A DNA stretch of 64,000 bases from NCBI GenBank assembly GCA_965220645.1, contig OZ244836.1, positions 124,001 to 188,000 of the forward strand, written 5' to 3'. A program made the translations under genes and the position numbers. Numbering within the stretch: the first letter of the stretch is position 1; each line of letters opens with the position of its first letter. Positions 32,375-40,869 of this stretch are shown piece by piece. Source of the DNA: Aldehydirespirator sp965220645. Lineage in GTDB: Bacteria > Actinomycetota > Acidimicrobiia > Acidimicrobiales > Aldehydirespiratoraceae. Under the pieces are notes generated by a model. The model ran no database searches. It saw only the letters and a program-made list of their open reading frames with translations, and had not been told where the DNA came from.

Positions 32375-33538
32375 TCAGGCCCGGTTGAGGCGGGGCCAAC
32401 AGAACAAGGCCGCCGGCCCGACCAGCGCGATAGTCACCACCAGCACGGCCGGTCCCAACCCCATCACCAGCAGGGCGGCCACCCCGAACGGCGCGCCGGA
32501 CAGGGTCGTCCCGCGGGCGACCCCAGCGATGGTCACGGCGTCGCCCTGAAGCTCCGGACGAACCGCCTCGCTGACCGCAGTGATGGCCAGCACCTGCAGC
32601 AGGCCGGTGGCGACACCCCCCACGAACAGGGCAGCCATCACCAGCGCGACAGGCAGATCGAAGCCGACAAGTGCAGTCGCCACCAGTGTGACCGCGCCCC
32701 AGCGGGCCACGCCGGGAGCCACCCGGGCACCCTCCAAGTCCACGGCAAGGTACCCGCCCACCGCGGCCGCACCGTTGGCCACCGCCACCACGACGCCGAT
32801 GAGGATCTCGCTGTTCCCGGCAGCGTCAAGCCCGATGGGAACGTAGGAGCCCAGCAGCCCGCGCCAGGCGCCCACCGCGACACTGGCCCACATGCCCACC
32901 CGAACACCCCGATTCGACAGCAGCTTCACGTAGCTGTGCCCGCCCACCCGGGCGAACGGCGGCAACCGATCCAACACCAGAGTAGGGACGACACCGGCGA
33001 AAGCCACGATGGACGCAGCCGCGAACGCGGCCCGGAACGAGTTCTGGGCAAGAACGCCGCCGAACGCCGGGCCGATGAGCATCCCGACGGTGGAGGCCAT
33101 GTTGAGGGTGGCGATGGCCTTGGGGGTAGAGCGAGCCGAGCGCACGATCTGCACCTGGTTGCCCGTCCAGAAGCACGCCCGGGCCACCCCCTGCACCATC
33201 GCCGAAACGACCAGAGCTGCGAGTCCGGACTCCACGACCAGCAGCCCGACGGCGAGGCCCATCAGCGCGGCCGCGGCCGTGATCACATGAGAGTTGGACA
33301 GCACGCGCATCAACGAGCCGAGCCGCCACCGGGTCAAGACCTGCACCGCGGCCGACAGCCCGATGAGCACGCCGGCTGCCGTCTTGGACCAGCCCTGGCC
33401 CACCACGAACAGCGGATAGGCCACCGAGGTGATCCCCAGACTCACCGCAAAGAGCAGCGCTCCCGCGTACTGGCCTAACTCCTCACGGCGAGAAGGCGGC
33501 ACCGCAGCGGCGCCGTCGGACACCGCGCCGCCGGTCAC
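32375..33538 (-). CDS. MFS transporter
   Basis: 387 residues with about 12 hydrophobic segments. The first half has TRWRLGSLMRVLSNSH, a degenerate motif A. A cluster of small residues (GLSAAVQ, AAAALMGLAVGLLVVE) follows the usual MFS pattern. It is the last gene of the minus-strand run ALDH, diiron protein, ALDH, MFS, starting eight bases after the ALDH stop. Substrate unknown. Confidence 0.86.
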   Translation of the reverse strand: MTGGAVSDGAAAVPPSRREELGQYAGALLFAVSLGITSVAYPLFVVGQGWSKTAAGVLIGLSAAVQVLTRWRLGSLMRVLSNSHVITAAAALMGLAVGLLVVESGLAALVVSAMVQGVARACFWTGNQVQIVRSARSTPKAIATLNMASTVGMLIGPAFGGVLAQNSFRAAFAAASIVAFAGVVPTLVLDRLPPFARVGGHSYVKLLSNRGVRVGMWASVAVGAWRGLLGSYVPIGLDAAGNSEILIGVVVAVANGAAAVGGYLAVDLEGARVAPGVARWGAVTLVATALVGFDLPVALVMAALFVGGVATGLLQVLAITAVSEAVRPELQGDAVTIAGVARGTTLSGAPFGVAALLVMGLGPAVLVVTIALVGPAALFCWPRLNRA

Positions 33539-33545
33539 CCGGATG

Positions 33546-35063
33546 TCATGCGGAGCGGGCCGGCGTGATGGCGATGCTGATGGCCTTGGAGCGGGTGTGG
33601 CTCAGGATGTCGTCGACAAGGCCGAGCTCCTTACCGATGCCCGACTGCTTCCAGCCGCCAAAGGGCAGACCCGGGTACCGCACCTCGACGTCGTTCACCC
33701 ACACATAGCCGGCGTCGATGGCCCGGGCCGCGCCCAACGCCCGACTCACATCGTTGCTCCAGATGCTGGCAGTCAGCCCGTAGGGGGTGTCGTTGGCCAT
33801 AGCCACGGCCTCGGCGGCGTCGGTGAAGGACGTGACAGCCAGCACCGGCCCGAAGATCTCCTCACTGGCGATGGTGGCGTGATGGTCCACGTTGTCGAAC
33901 ACCGCGGGCCTGATGAAGGCACCGTCGGCAAGGTGCGGATCGGCCGGAGGCGTGCCGCCGGTCAGGAGCCGTCCCCCGTCGGCCCGGCCTGCATCGACGA
34001 AGGTGAGGATCCGGTCCCGGTGGGCGTGCGACACCATGCAGCCCATGTCCACCGACGGGTCGTCGGGCATGCCGATGCGGATCTGCTCGGTCGACTCCAC
34101 CACCCGCTCCAGCACCGCCTCGCGCTGCGAGGCGTGGATGAGCAGCCGGCTCGTGGCACCGCAGCTCTGCCCGCCCACTCGGGCGAAGTTGGAGCCCTTC
34201 ACCACCGCAGCCGCGGCGGTGTCGGGGTCGACATCGTCGAAGATCAGGATGGGGTTCTTGCCCCCGAGCTCCAGGGTGAGGCTCTTGAGCACCCCCGACG
34301 CGCCCGCCCGGGCCTGCACCGCCAGCCCGGTGCGCAACGATCCGGTGAACGACACCCGGGGCACGTCGGGATGCGCGACCAGAGCCTCGCCCGCGGCCAC
34401 GCCCCCGGGCACCACGTTGAGCACGCCCGGGGGCAGCAGATCGCTGGCCAGCGAGGCAACCACCAGCGGCGACAGCGGCGTCTGCGGGGCCGGCTTGAGC
34501 ACCACCGAGTTGCCCGCCGCCAGCGCAGGCGCGGCCTTCATGCAGGTGAACAGGGTCGGATGGTTGTAGGCACACAAGGCGGCGACCACCCCCCACGGCG
34601 CGGGCTCGGTGAAGTGCAGCCCCGTGGGGGTGGCCGGGATCGTCCGACCGCCGAGCTCGGGGGCCACGCCCGCGATGGTCTGGAGGAACTTGCCGCCCTT
34701 GGCCGCGCTGGCCGCCATGGAGGTGACCGCGGTGCCGCCGTCGCGGGCGTCGAGCAGGCCGAGTCGGGGCGCGGCCTCGACTACCCGCCGGCCCCACTCG
34801 GTCAGCCGGGCGGCACGCTCGTGGATCCCCATGGCGGCCCACTCCGGCTGGGACCGGGTTGCCGCGGCCACGGCCCGGTCGACATCGGCCGCCGATGCCT
34901 GGTGCACGCGGGCCAGCACCGAGCCGGTGGAAGGGCAGACATCATCGCGCCCCGCCGCCGAGCCGTTCACCGATGCGACCGCCCGGCCGTCGATCCACAT
35001 CGGCACCTCGGTGTCGGCGGCCGCGCCGGACGGCAGGTCGAGTAGGTCCGTGAGCGTCGTCAT
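33546..35063 (-). CDS. Aldehyde dehydrogenase (second of the cluster)
   Basis: 505 residues. NAD(P)-dependent aldehyde dehydrogenase fold with the expected landmarks: APWGVVAALCAYNHPT, VVLKPAPQTPLSP, VSFTGSLRTGLA, the catalytic Glu in LTLELGGKNPILIFDD and the catalytic Cys in RVGGQSCGATSR, then SEEIFGPVLAV. The C-terminal FGGWKQSGIGKELG tail is a common ALDH oligomerisation strand. With the ALDH at 35850 it flanks the haem-oxygenase-like diiron gene, so an aldehyde product of that enzyme is a reasonable hypothesis. Confidence 0.92.
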   Translation of the reverse strand: MTTLTDLLDLPSGAAADTEVPMWIDGRAVASVNGSAAGRDDVCPSTGSVLARVHQASAADVDRAVAAATRSQPEWAAMGIHERAARLTEWGRRVVEAAPRLGLLDARDGGTAVTSMAASAAKGGKFLQTIAGVAPELGGRTIPATPTGLHFTEPAPWGVVAALCAYNHPTLFTCMKAAPALAAGNSVVLKPAPQTPLSPLVVASLASDLLPPGVLNVVPGGVAAGEALVAHPDVPRVSFTGSLRTGLAVQARAGASGVLKSLTLELGGKNPILIFDDVDPDTAAAAVVKGSNFARVGGQSCGATSRLLIHASQREAVLERVVESTEQIRIGMPDDPSVDMGCMVSHAHRDRILTFVDAGRADGGRLLTGGTPPADPHLADGAFIRPAVFDNVDHHATIASEEIFGPVLAVTSFTDAAEAVAMANDTPYGLTASIWSNDVSRALGAARAIDAGYVWVNDVEVRYPGLPFGGWKQSGIGKELGLVDDILSHTRSKAISIAITPARSA

Positions 35064-35094
35064 GATGGGTTCGATGGCCCTGCCAGTAGCAGGG

Positions 35095-35814
35095 TCAGGC
35101 GGCGGCCTGGGCGCCCGCCGCGGGGTACCACTGGCGGCCCTCGACGTACTGCAGCCACAGCCCGTCCATGTAGAACCAGCGCTTCATGGCGGCCTGGCGC
35201 ACCTGCTCGATCACCATCTGCTGGGACCGCTCGTCGTCGGAGTGGTTGATGATGATCTCGAACCCGGCGTCGCCGTGCTCGACATCGGCAATGACGTGCA
35301 GGGTGAAGAAGTCGATGTCGTCGTCGGAGAACCCGTAGACATCGCGCAGCGGGTCGATCAGCGGTGCGTACAGCTCCGGCACCTGCGACTCCAGCCCGAT
35401 GGTGAGGGTGGCGATGCCCTCCAGCACGCTCTTCATCATCAAAGTGTTGATGATGAAGTCCTTGAGCGCCGCCGTGGTGGGCAGGTCGGGGGCGGAGCGG
35501 CCCTCCTCGAAGGTCATGCCGAGTGCCATGCCGAACTTCGAGAGCTTGTCGACGTGGCGCTCTTCGGGATCCTCCTCCTCATTGAGATTCTCCAGCAGCA
35601 GCAACCGGGCGTCGTGCCAGTCGCACAGCCCGTACATGATCCCGGAGTACCGCGAGGCATTGCTGACGAAGTTGTAGTGCTGCTGGCAGTAGGCCCTCAT
35701 GGCCTGGTTCGACAGCTCGCCCGCGGCCCAGGTCTTGAAGAACGGATGGTTCTTGGAGTGCCACTCATCGCGGGCGGCTTCCAACGCTTGGCGATATTCG
35801 ACAGGTCCGAGCAT
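35095..35814 (-). CDS. Haem-oxygenase-like diiron protein (CADD/PqqC-fold, iron-containing redox enzyme)
   Basis: 239 residues from the ATG at 35814 with AAAGAGG upstream; the longer frame is a shadow of the next gene. By my count a full six-residue metal site is present: Glu80 and His87 (in NEEEDPEERH), Glu142 (GLES), and His173-x3-Asp177-x2-His180 (HVIADVEH). This spacing is the one known for the HDO family (CADD, UndA, SznF-type domains), in which two metals activate oxygen. The Tyr positions used as the substrate or radical source in CADD (27 and 141) are Lys and Leu here, so it is not a simple pABA synthase. Neighbours on both sides are aldehyde dehydrogenases. Confidence 0.85.
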   Translation of the reverse strand: MLGPVEYRQALEAARDEWHSKNHPFFKTWAAGELSNQAMRAYCQQHYNFVSNASRYSGIMYGLCDWHDARLLLLENLNEEEDPEERHVDKLSKFGMALGMTFEEGRSAPDLPTTAALKDFIINTLMMKSVLEGIATLTIGLESQVPELYAPLIDPLRDVYGFSDDDIDFFTLHVIADVEHGDAGFEIIINHSDDERSQQMVIEQVRQAAMKRWFYMDGLWLQYVEGRQWYPAAGAQAAA

Positions 35815-35849
35815 CAGATGCCTCTTTCCGTTGTGGTTTGCTCCGCCCG

Positions 35850-37304
35850 CTAGGAGCGGACGAATACGGTCTTGGTTCGGGTGAAGAAGTCCAGCGACGA
35901 CTCGCCGCCCTCGGCCCAGCCTGCGCCCGAGTGCCCGTAGCCCTCGAAGGGCACGTGGAAGGGGACGCCGGTGAGCGGGGAGTTGACCTTGACGGTGCCC
36001 GCGTGGGAGCCCTTCCAGAAGCGGCGAGCGACCGCTATGTCGCTGGTGACAATGCCGGACGTGAGGCCGTAGGCGGTGGCGTTGGCCTGGTTGACGGCCT
36101 CGTCGATGTCGCTGACCGGCTCGAAGGTGACCACCGGGCCGAAGATCTCCTCGGTCGTGAGCGGCCCCGTCGCCGGATCCACCAGCAAGGCGGGTGCCAC
36201 CCTGCCGTCGCGCCAGCCGCCGGGCTCGGGGCGCACCACGTCGCGGGCGGTGTGATCGGCCAGCGAAACGTACTCCTCCACGCGACCGGCCTCGCCATCG
36301 GTTACCAGGATCCCGAGCTCGTCCGGTCCGGAAGTGTCGGTCATGTCCGTCAACCGGGCTGTCAAGAGTTCCAGCAACTCGTCGTAGACGTCGGTGTGCA
36401 CCAGCAACCGGCCAGCCGCCGTGCAGATCTGGCCGTTGTTGCGAAAACTGGAGGCCACGATGATGTCGGTCGCCTTGCCGAGGTCGGCATCGGACCACAC
36501 CACGATGGTGTTCTTGCCGCCCAGTTCGGCCTGGAACGGCACCTCCATGCGCAGCCGGCTGCGGATCGCCACCGCGGCCTCATAGGAGCCCGTCAGGCTC
36601 ACGCCGTCGAGTTCGGGAGCGGAAAGCAGGGCCTGCTCGATCACCGAGCTCCGGCCGATGGTGGCCTGGAGCAGGCCCGATGGCAGACCGGCGTCAAGGA
36701 GGGTGGCCGCAATCATCAGGCCGGTGATGCCGGCGTTGGTGGACGGCTTGAAGATCACGGCGTTGCCCGCAGCCAGCGCGGCCGACAGCTTGCGGATCGG
36801 GATCGTGAACGGGAAGTTCCAGGGCGTGATGAGGGCGACCACTCCGAGCGGCTCGATGAGCGTGAAGATGTCCTCGTCGAGATCCGTCCTGAACGTAGTT
36901 CCCAGGCGCCGGTAGCCGAGCTCGGCGTAGTAGTCGAGCACGGCCGCTCCCTTGGCCACCTCGACCTTGGCCTCCGAAGCGGGCTTGCCCATGTCGGCGG
37001 AGATGAGCGGCGCCATCTCATCGGCCCGCTCCCGGAACAGTGTCGCGGCGCGGTGCAGTATCTCGGCCCGAGCCGCGGGTCCTGTGGCCGCCCAGTCCGG
37101 CGCCGATCGAGCGGCTACCTCATAGGCGGTGCGCACGTCATCCGGGCCGGCGGTGCGCATCGCGGCCAGAACGCGGCCGTCGCTGCGGCTGATGAGCTTG
37201 TGCTCGGGTCCCGAGCCGGGTCGGATCCTGCCATCGATGAGGATGCCGACCTCGTCGGCGTCGCCGCTGCCGTCTACGGCGATGCGAGCGGGAATCAGCG
37301 TCAT
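35850..37304 (-). CDS. Aldehyde dehydrogenase (first of the cluster)
   Basis: 484 residues. ALDH landmarks: LGVVALITPWNFPFTIPIRK, VIFKPSTNAGITG, VSLTGSYEAAVA, the catalytic Glu in QAELGGKNTIVVW and the catalytic Cys in NNGQICTAAGRLLVH, then TEEIFGPVVTFEP. The C-terminal FHVPFEGYGHSGAGWAEGG and FFTRTKTVF tail resembles 2,5-dioxovalerate or vanillin-type dehydrogenases. It opens the minus-strand cluster; divergent from the MFS gene at 37434 with two GTATAC sites between. Confidence 0.92.
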   Translation of the reverse strand: MTLIPARIAVDGSGDADEVGILIDGRIRPGSGPEHKLISRSDGRVLAAMRTAGPDDVRTAYEVAARSAPDWAATGPAARAEILHRAATLFRERADEMAPLISADMGKPASEAKVEVAKGAAVLDYYAELGYRRLGTTFRTDLDEDIFTLIEPLGVVALITPWNFPFTIPIRKLSAALAAGNAVIFKPSTNAGITGLMIAATLLDAGLPSGLLQATIGRSSVIEQALLSAPELDGVSLTGSYEAAVAIRSRLRMEVPFQAELGGKNTIVVWSDADLGKATDIIVASSFRNNGQICTAAGRLLVHTDVYDELLELLTARLTDMTDTSGPDELGILVTDGEAGRVEEYVSLADHTARDVVRPEPGGWRDGRVAPALLVDPATGPLTTEEIFGPVVTFEPVSDIDEAVNQANATAYGLTSGIVTSDIAVARRFWKGSHAGTVKVNSPLTGVPFHVPFEGYGHSGAGWAEGGESSLDFFTRTKTVFVRS

Positions 37305-37367
37305 GGTGTGCCTCCACCAGCGTGCGCATCACCCGCGGGGCGGGCGCGCCGCGCACGACCGCGCCTT

Positions 37368-37387
37368 GTATACCGGACGCTGTATAC
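37368..37387. promoter_or_regulatory. Pair of GTATAC sites in the ALDH/MFS divergent spacer
   Basis: GTATAC at 37368-37373 and 37382-37387, 14 bases apart, in CTTGTATACCGG and CTGTATACCCT contexts. They lie 64 bases from the ALDH start and about 47 bases from the MFS GTG. The spacing suits dimer-dimer binding on one DNA face. Confidence 0.55.
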
Positions 37388-37433
37388 CCTAGGCCGACCG
37401 GTTCGGGACTTGCCAACGAGAGGAAGCGTCTCA

Positions 37434-38660
37434 GTGCACGACGGCGGCCGAGCAAGCCCGGTGAGCCGCTCCGGGAACCCCGCCGGATTCTCCGCGCTGG
37501 TGACGGCCTCCCTGCTGGTGACCGCGGCCGCCAACCTCAGCCCCACCCTGGTCAGTGCCCTGGCGGTCCAGATCCAGGACGATCTCGGCATCGGGGCGGC
37601 CGAGATCGGCATGACAGTCAGCGCCTTCTTCTTCGTGGGCGTGTTGACCTCGGCATTGTCCGGACGGATGGTAGAGCGCATCGGGCCGACCGCGGGGCTG
37701 CGCCTCGCCTCCGCGGTAGCCGGTGCCGTCCTGATCGTCACCGGCGTGCTGGGCCGATCATGGCCGGCGCTGATCGCCCTGGTGGCCGTGGCCGGACTGG
37801 CCAACTCGTGGGCTCAGCCCGCCGCCAACCTGTACGTCGCCCGGGGAGTCTCCAACCGGCGCCAGGGGCTGGCTCTCGGCATCCAGAAGTCGGGAATCCC
37901 GACCGCGTCGCTCCTGGCCGGGTTGGCCATCCCGACGGTCGGGTTGACGATCGGCTGGAGCTGGGCCTTCCCGCTCAGCGGGCTGTTCGCATTCGGGGTG
38001 TTGCTGTTTGTGCCGGCCGTCACCGGCCCGCCAGCAGCCGCGAGCGGAAGCGACACGAAGACGGCGGGCCCCACGGCCCGGCCCCGGCCCGACGTTCCCA
38101 TGCGGCTGCTGGTGGCCGTGGCCTGCTCCACCTGCCTCGCGGCCATGGGTTCGATGGCGCTCAGCTCGTTCTTCGTGCTCTCAAGCGTCGAGTTCGGCAT
38201 CGCCGAGGCCGTGGCCGGGATCCTGCTGATGGCCGGAAGCGTGGTCGGGATCGCCTCCCGGCTCGTCATGGGCGCCAGCGCGGACAGGGCGTCAGTCAGC
38301 CCGCTGCGCATGCTCTCTGCCATGTTCGCGGTGGCCTCGGTGGCCTTCGTCGGGCTGTCCACCGGGTCCAAGGCGATGCTGTTCGCTGCCATGCCGTTCG
38401 CCTTCGCGACCTCCTTCGCGTGGCCCGGTCTGTTCCATCTGGCCATGGTGCGCTCCAACCCGTCAGCGCCGGGCGCGGCCACTGGCATAACCATGACGGG
38501 CAGCTTCACCGGTGCGGTGTGCGGGCCGCTGCTGTTCGGCCTGCTGGTAGAGGCGGCCGGCTATGGCTGGGCATGGGGATTCACCGCGATCACCTCAGCG
38601 GCGGCCGCGGCGGTGATGGCCGTGACAGGCCGCCTGATCGAACACCGCGCCAGCTCTTGA
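37434..38660 (+). CDS. MFS transporter
   Basis: 408 residues from a GTG with AGGAAG seven bases upstream. Twelve hydrophobic segments and motif A-like SGRMVERIGPTAGLR near 68-82 are visible. Other features: ANSWAQPAANLYVARGVSNRRQG and GASADRASVSPLR. It is divergent from the diiron/ALDH cluster, which points to uptake of the same substrate. Its stop is one base from the convergent amidohydrolase stop. Confidence 0.87.
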   Translation: MHDGGRASPVSRSGNPAGFSALVTASLLVTAAANLSPTLVSALAVQIQDDLGIGAAEIGMTVSAFFFVGVLTSALSGRMVERIGPTAGLRLASAVAGAVLIVTGVLGRSWPALIALVAVAGLANSWAQPAANLYVARGVSNRRQGLALGIQKSGIPTASLLAGLAIPTVGLTIGWSWAFPLSGLFAFGVLLFVPAVTGPPAAASGSDTKTAGPTARPRPDVPMRLLVAVACSTCLAAMGSMALSSFFVLSSVEFGIAEAVAGILLMAGSVVGIASRLVMGASADRASVSPLRMLSAMFAVASVAFVGLSTGSKAMLFAAMPFAFATSFAWPGLFHLAMVRSNPSAPGAATGITMTGSFTGAVCGPLLFGLLVEAAGYGWAWGFTAITSAAAAAVMAVTGRLIEHRASS

Positions 38661-38661
38661 A

Positions 38662-39762
38662 TCAGACCACCAGCGACCCGTAGAGGCGTTCGGCGTTGCC
38701 GGCGAGGATGGCCTCCTTGTCGGCGTCGGACAGGTTGGGGTTCTCCAGCAGCTCGTCGATCTCGTGGCGGCAGGTGTCTGCGGTGACCTCGTGGGGGAAG
38801 TCCGACGAGAACACCAGCGGCGCGCTGCCCACCAGCTCCACGAAGCGCCCCAAGCCCAGCTCGTCGCCTTCGCAGCCCACGAACACCCGCCCGGACTCGG
38901 CGTGGGCCAGCACGTAGTCGCTCACCCGACCGCCGGGCTCGACCGCGCAGAACCGCTCGCCGGGATCGTGCTGGCTGAAGGCAGCCCATGAGTTGTCGAA
39001 CCGCTCCAGGCAGGTGATGAACCAGTTGACGCCGCCTTCCAGGAAGGCGATGCGCAGGCCGGGATGGCGATCGAGGATGCCGTTGGAGATGATCCCGGCC
39101 AACGCGATCATCTGGCCCCAGGGATGGCCCAGGGCGTGCACGAAGGGCCACACATCGAGATGGTCGATGCCGAAGTTGGCGTGGCAGCCGCCGTGGACGG
39201 ACAGCGCGCAGCCGAGTCGCTCGGCCTCGGCGTACACCGGCCAGTACTCCTGGGAGCCGAGATGACCCTTCAGCCCGTTCGAGGGCAGCATGGCGCCCGC
39301 CAGGCCGAGTTCTGTCACCGCCCGCTGCAGTTCCTCGACTGCCGCGGAGGGGATCTGCAGCGGCAGCAGAGCCATGCCGCTGAGCCGCTCGTCGGCGGAG
39401 GTATGGGTGTCGCTGAGCCAGTCGTTGTAGGCCCGGGCCAGCGCCACGGCCACCTCCGGGTAGTTGACCCTGCCGATCGACAGGCCTGCGGTGGGGTACA
39501 GAACCGCGGCGGAGATGCCGACGGTGTCGAGGAACTCCCGCCACTGCGGGGCCCTGACCCGCCCGGACCGGTTGAAGCTGGCGGCCGAGTGCCGGAAGCT
39601 GGTGTGCACGTGGTCGAGCGGCGGGAACAGGCCCACCACCGGAGGCACCAGGCCCACGCTGCGGGGCGTCTCCAGGGCCATCTCCCGGTAGGTGGCGGGC
39701 AAGTACTCGAGGATCTCCGACGAGTCCTCCTGCACGTGGCCGTCGGCGTCGATCACCCTCAT
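38662..39762 (-). CDS. Amidohydrolase 2-family protein
   Basis: 366 residues from the ATG at 39762, which overlaps the epimerase stop (ATGA). The longer frame is a shadow. PF04909-type TIM barrel: MRVIDADGHVQE (first metal-binding strand, with HxE in place of HxH), SDTHTSADERLSGMALLPLQ, LSVHGGCHANFG, FPHEVTADT in VFSSDFPHE with the terminal Asp. This family covers decarboxylases (ACMSD, gamma-resorcylate) and hydrolases acting on aromatic acids and lactones. The co-transcribed epimerase and the neighbouring catabolic genes favour an aromatic or sugar-acid substrate, without proof. Confidence 0.88.
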   Translation of the reverse strand: MRVIDADGHVQEDSSEILEYLPATYREMALETPRSVGLVPPVVGLFPPLDHVHTSFRHSAASFNRSGRVRAPQWREFLDTVGISAAVLYPTAGLSIGRVNYPEVAVALARAYNDWLSDTHTSADERLSGMALLPLQIPSAAVEELQRAVTELGLAGAMLPSNGLKGHLGSQEYWPVYAEAERLGCALSVHGGCHANFGIDHLDVWPFVHALGHPWGQMIALAGIISNGILDRHPGLRIAFLEGGVNWFITCLERFDNSWAAFSQHDPGERFCAVEPGGRVSDYVLAHAESGRVFVGCEGDELGLGRFVELVGSAPLVFSSDFPHEVTADTCRHEIDELLENPNLSDADKEAILAGNAERLYGSLVV

Positions 39763-40733
39763 CGGGCCAGCCAGCCGAGGTAGTCGGCCACGGCCGTGCC
39801 CATCGGGTACTCCACTGTGTAGGCGAGATCGCGGCGCGACGCGGTCAGGTCCATGGGACTGGTCGGGTTGCCGTACTTGGTCATCGAGTCCTCTTGGGTG
39901 ACCTCCAGGTCGATCGGGCGGCCCGCGGCCTGCTCGATCTCGGAGATGACGGCCGCGATGGTGTGGAGCTCGCCCATGGTTGCGTTGTAGACCCGATTGG
40001 GGACCTCGGGCGCGAAGGCCGCCCTCACCAGACCCTGGGCGCCGTCGACGGAATAGGTGTAGTCCATGCCCTGGCGGTGCAGATCCGCCTCGGCAATGCG
40101 GTAGGTGCGCCCGAAGTGGACGCATTCGATGAGTTGCTTGAGCAGCTTGCTGGGGCCCCCGCCGGGCACACCGTGCCAGGGTCCGAACACGCCGCCGAAA
40201 CGCACCACCGCAGTATCGAGACCGTAGGAGTCGGTGTAGTTGTGGCACAGCCACTCCGAGGCCAGCTTCATCGAGGCATACAGCGACGGCGGGTACTCGC
40301 TCACCACGCTGAGGGTGAAGTCCTCGAGCGTGTCGTCGGTGGGAGCCACGAGGCGCCGGCCCATCGTCACCACCGTCGAGCCGCAGAACACCACCCGCCG
40401 AAGACCGGCCATCCGAGCAGCCTCCAACACGTTGAGGGTGCCCATGACATTCACCCGCACACCCGCCACCGGGCGGGGGATCAGATCCCGGGTGAGCAGC
40501 GATGCCGTGTGGATGATGCGATCCACGCCGTGGGACTCGATGGCTCGAAGCAGGTCCCCGATGTCGCCGATATCACCCTTGACCAATTCCACCGAGTCAT
40601 GCTCCAGCCGCTCGCTCAGGTTCCGCTCGTTGAAGCCGATGTCATAGAGAACTGGCCGCTCGCCCCGCTCCGAGACGATGCGGGCCGCAGCCAGTGAACC
40701 GATCATCCCGGCGCCGGTGATCAGGGTGGTCAT
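39759..40733 (-). CDS. NAD-dependent epimerase/dehydratase
   Basis: 324 residues. Extended SDR: TTLITGAGMIGSLAAARI (GxxGxxG), IIHTASLLTRDL, STVVTMGRRL, and the catalytic YASMK in SLYASMKLASEWL, followed by VRFGGVFGPWHG, all expected for nucleotide-sugar or aldo-sugar epimerases/dehydratases. It overlaps the amidohydrolase start, so the pair is translationally coupled. The divergent GntR gene may regulate it. Confidence 0.9.
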   Translation of the reverse strand: MTTLITGAGMIGSLAAARIVSERGERPVLYDIGFNERNLSERLEHDSVELVKGDIGDIGDLLRAIESHGVDRIIHTASLLTRDLIPRPVAGVRVNVMGTLNVLEAARMAGLRRVVFCGSTVVTMGRRLVAPTDDTLEDFTLSVVSEYPPSLYASMKLASEWLCHNYTDSYGLDTAVVRFGGVFGPWHGVPGGGPSKLLKQLIECVHFGRTYRIAEADLHRQGMDYTYSVDGAQGLVRAAFAPEVPNRVYNATMGELHTIAAVISEIEQAAGRPIDLEVTQEDSMTKYGNPTSPMDLTASRRDLAYTVEYPMGTAVADYLGWLAR

Positions 40734-40788
40734 CGCTGCGTCCCTTCTGCCCCTCTGCGCCCGACAGCGGGCGCGGCACGCCCCGCAT

Positions 40789-40794
40789 GTCTAC
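40789..40794. promoter_or_regulatory. Possible GntR half-palindrome in the epimerase/GntR spacer
   Basis: ATGTCTACAT (40787-40796) has the GTnnAC core with arms ATGT and ACAT. It resembles a degenerate version of the GTATAC sites seen elsewhere and lies between the divergent epimerase and GntR genes, where an autoregulatory site would be expected. Confidence 0.3.
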
Positions 40795-40869
40795 ATGGCC
40801 CGATTGCTCAGCTTCCTATCGGGATCGGTGAGCTTGTAACATCGGCCGGCAGACACGGAGGACTTGATC

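Noticed and set aside
35838..37433. Long plus-strand frame upstream of the MFS gene at 37434, which would make a 940-residue protein
   Set aside because: The part before 37434 is antisense to an intact aldehyde dehydrogenase; a GTG with a good ribosome-binding site at 37434 starts the MFS protein.
38662..40254. Extended 530-codon version of the amidohydrolase
   Set aside because: The first 164 codons are a shadow of the epimerase; ATG 39762 overlaps the epimerase stop and begins with the family's first metal strand.
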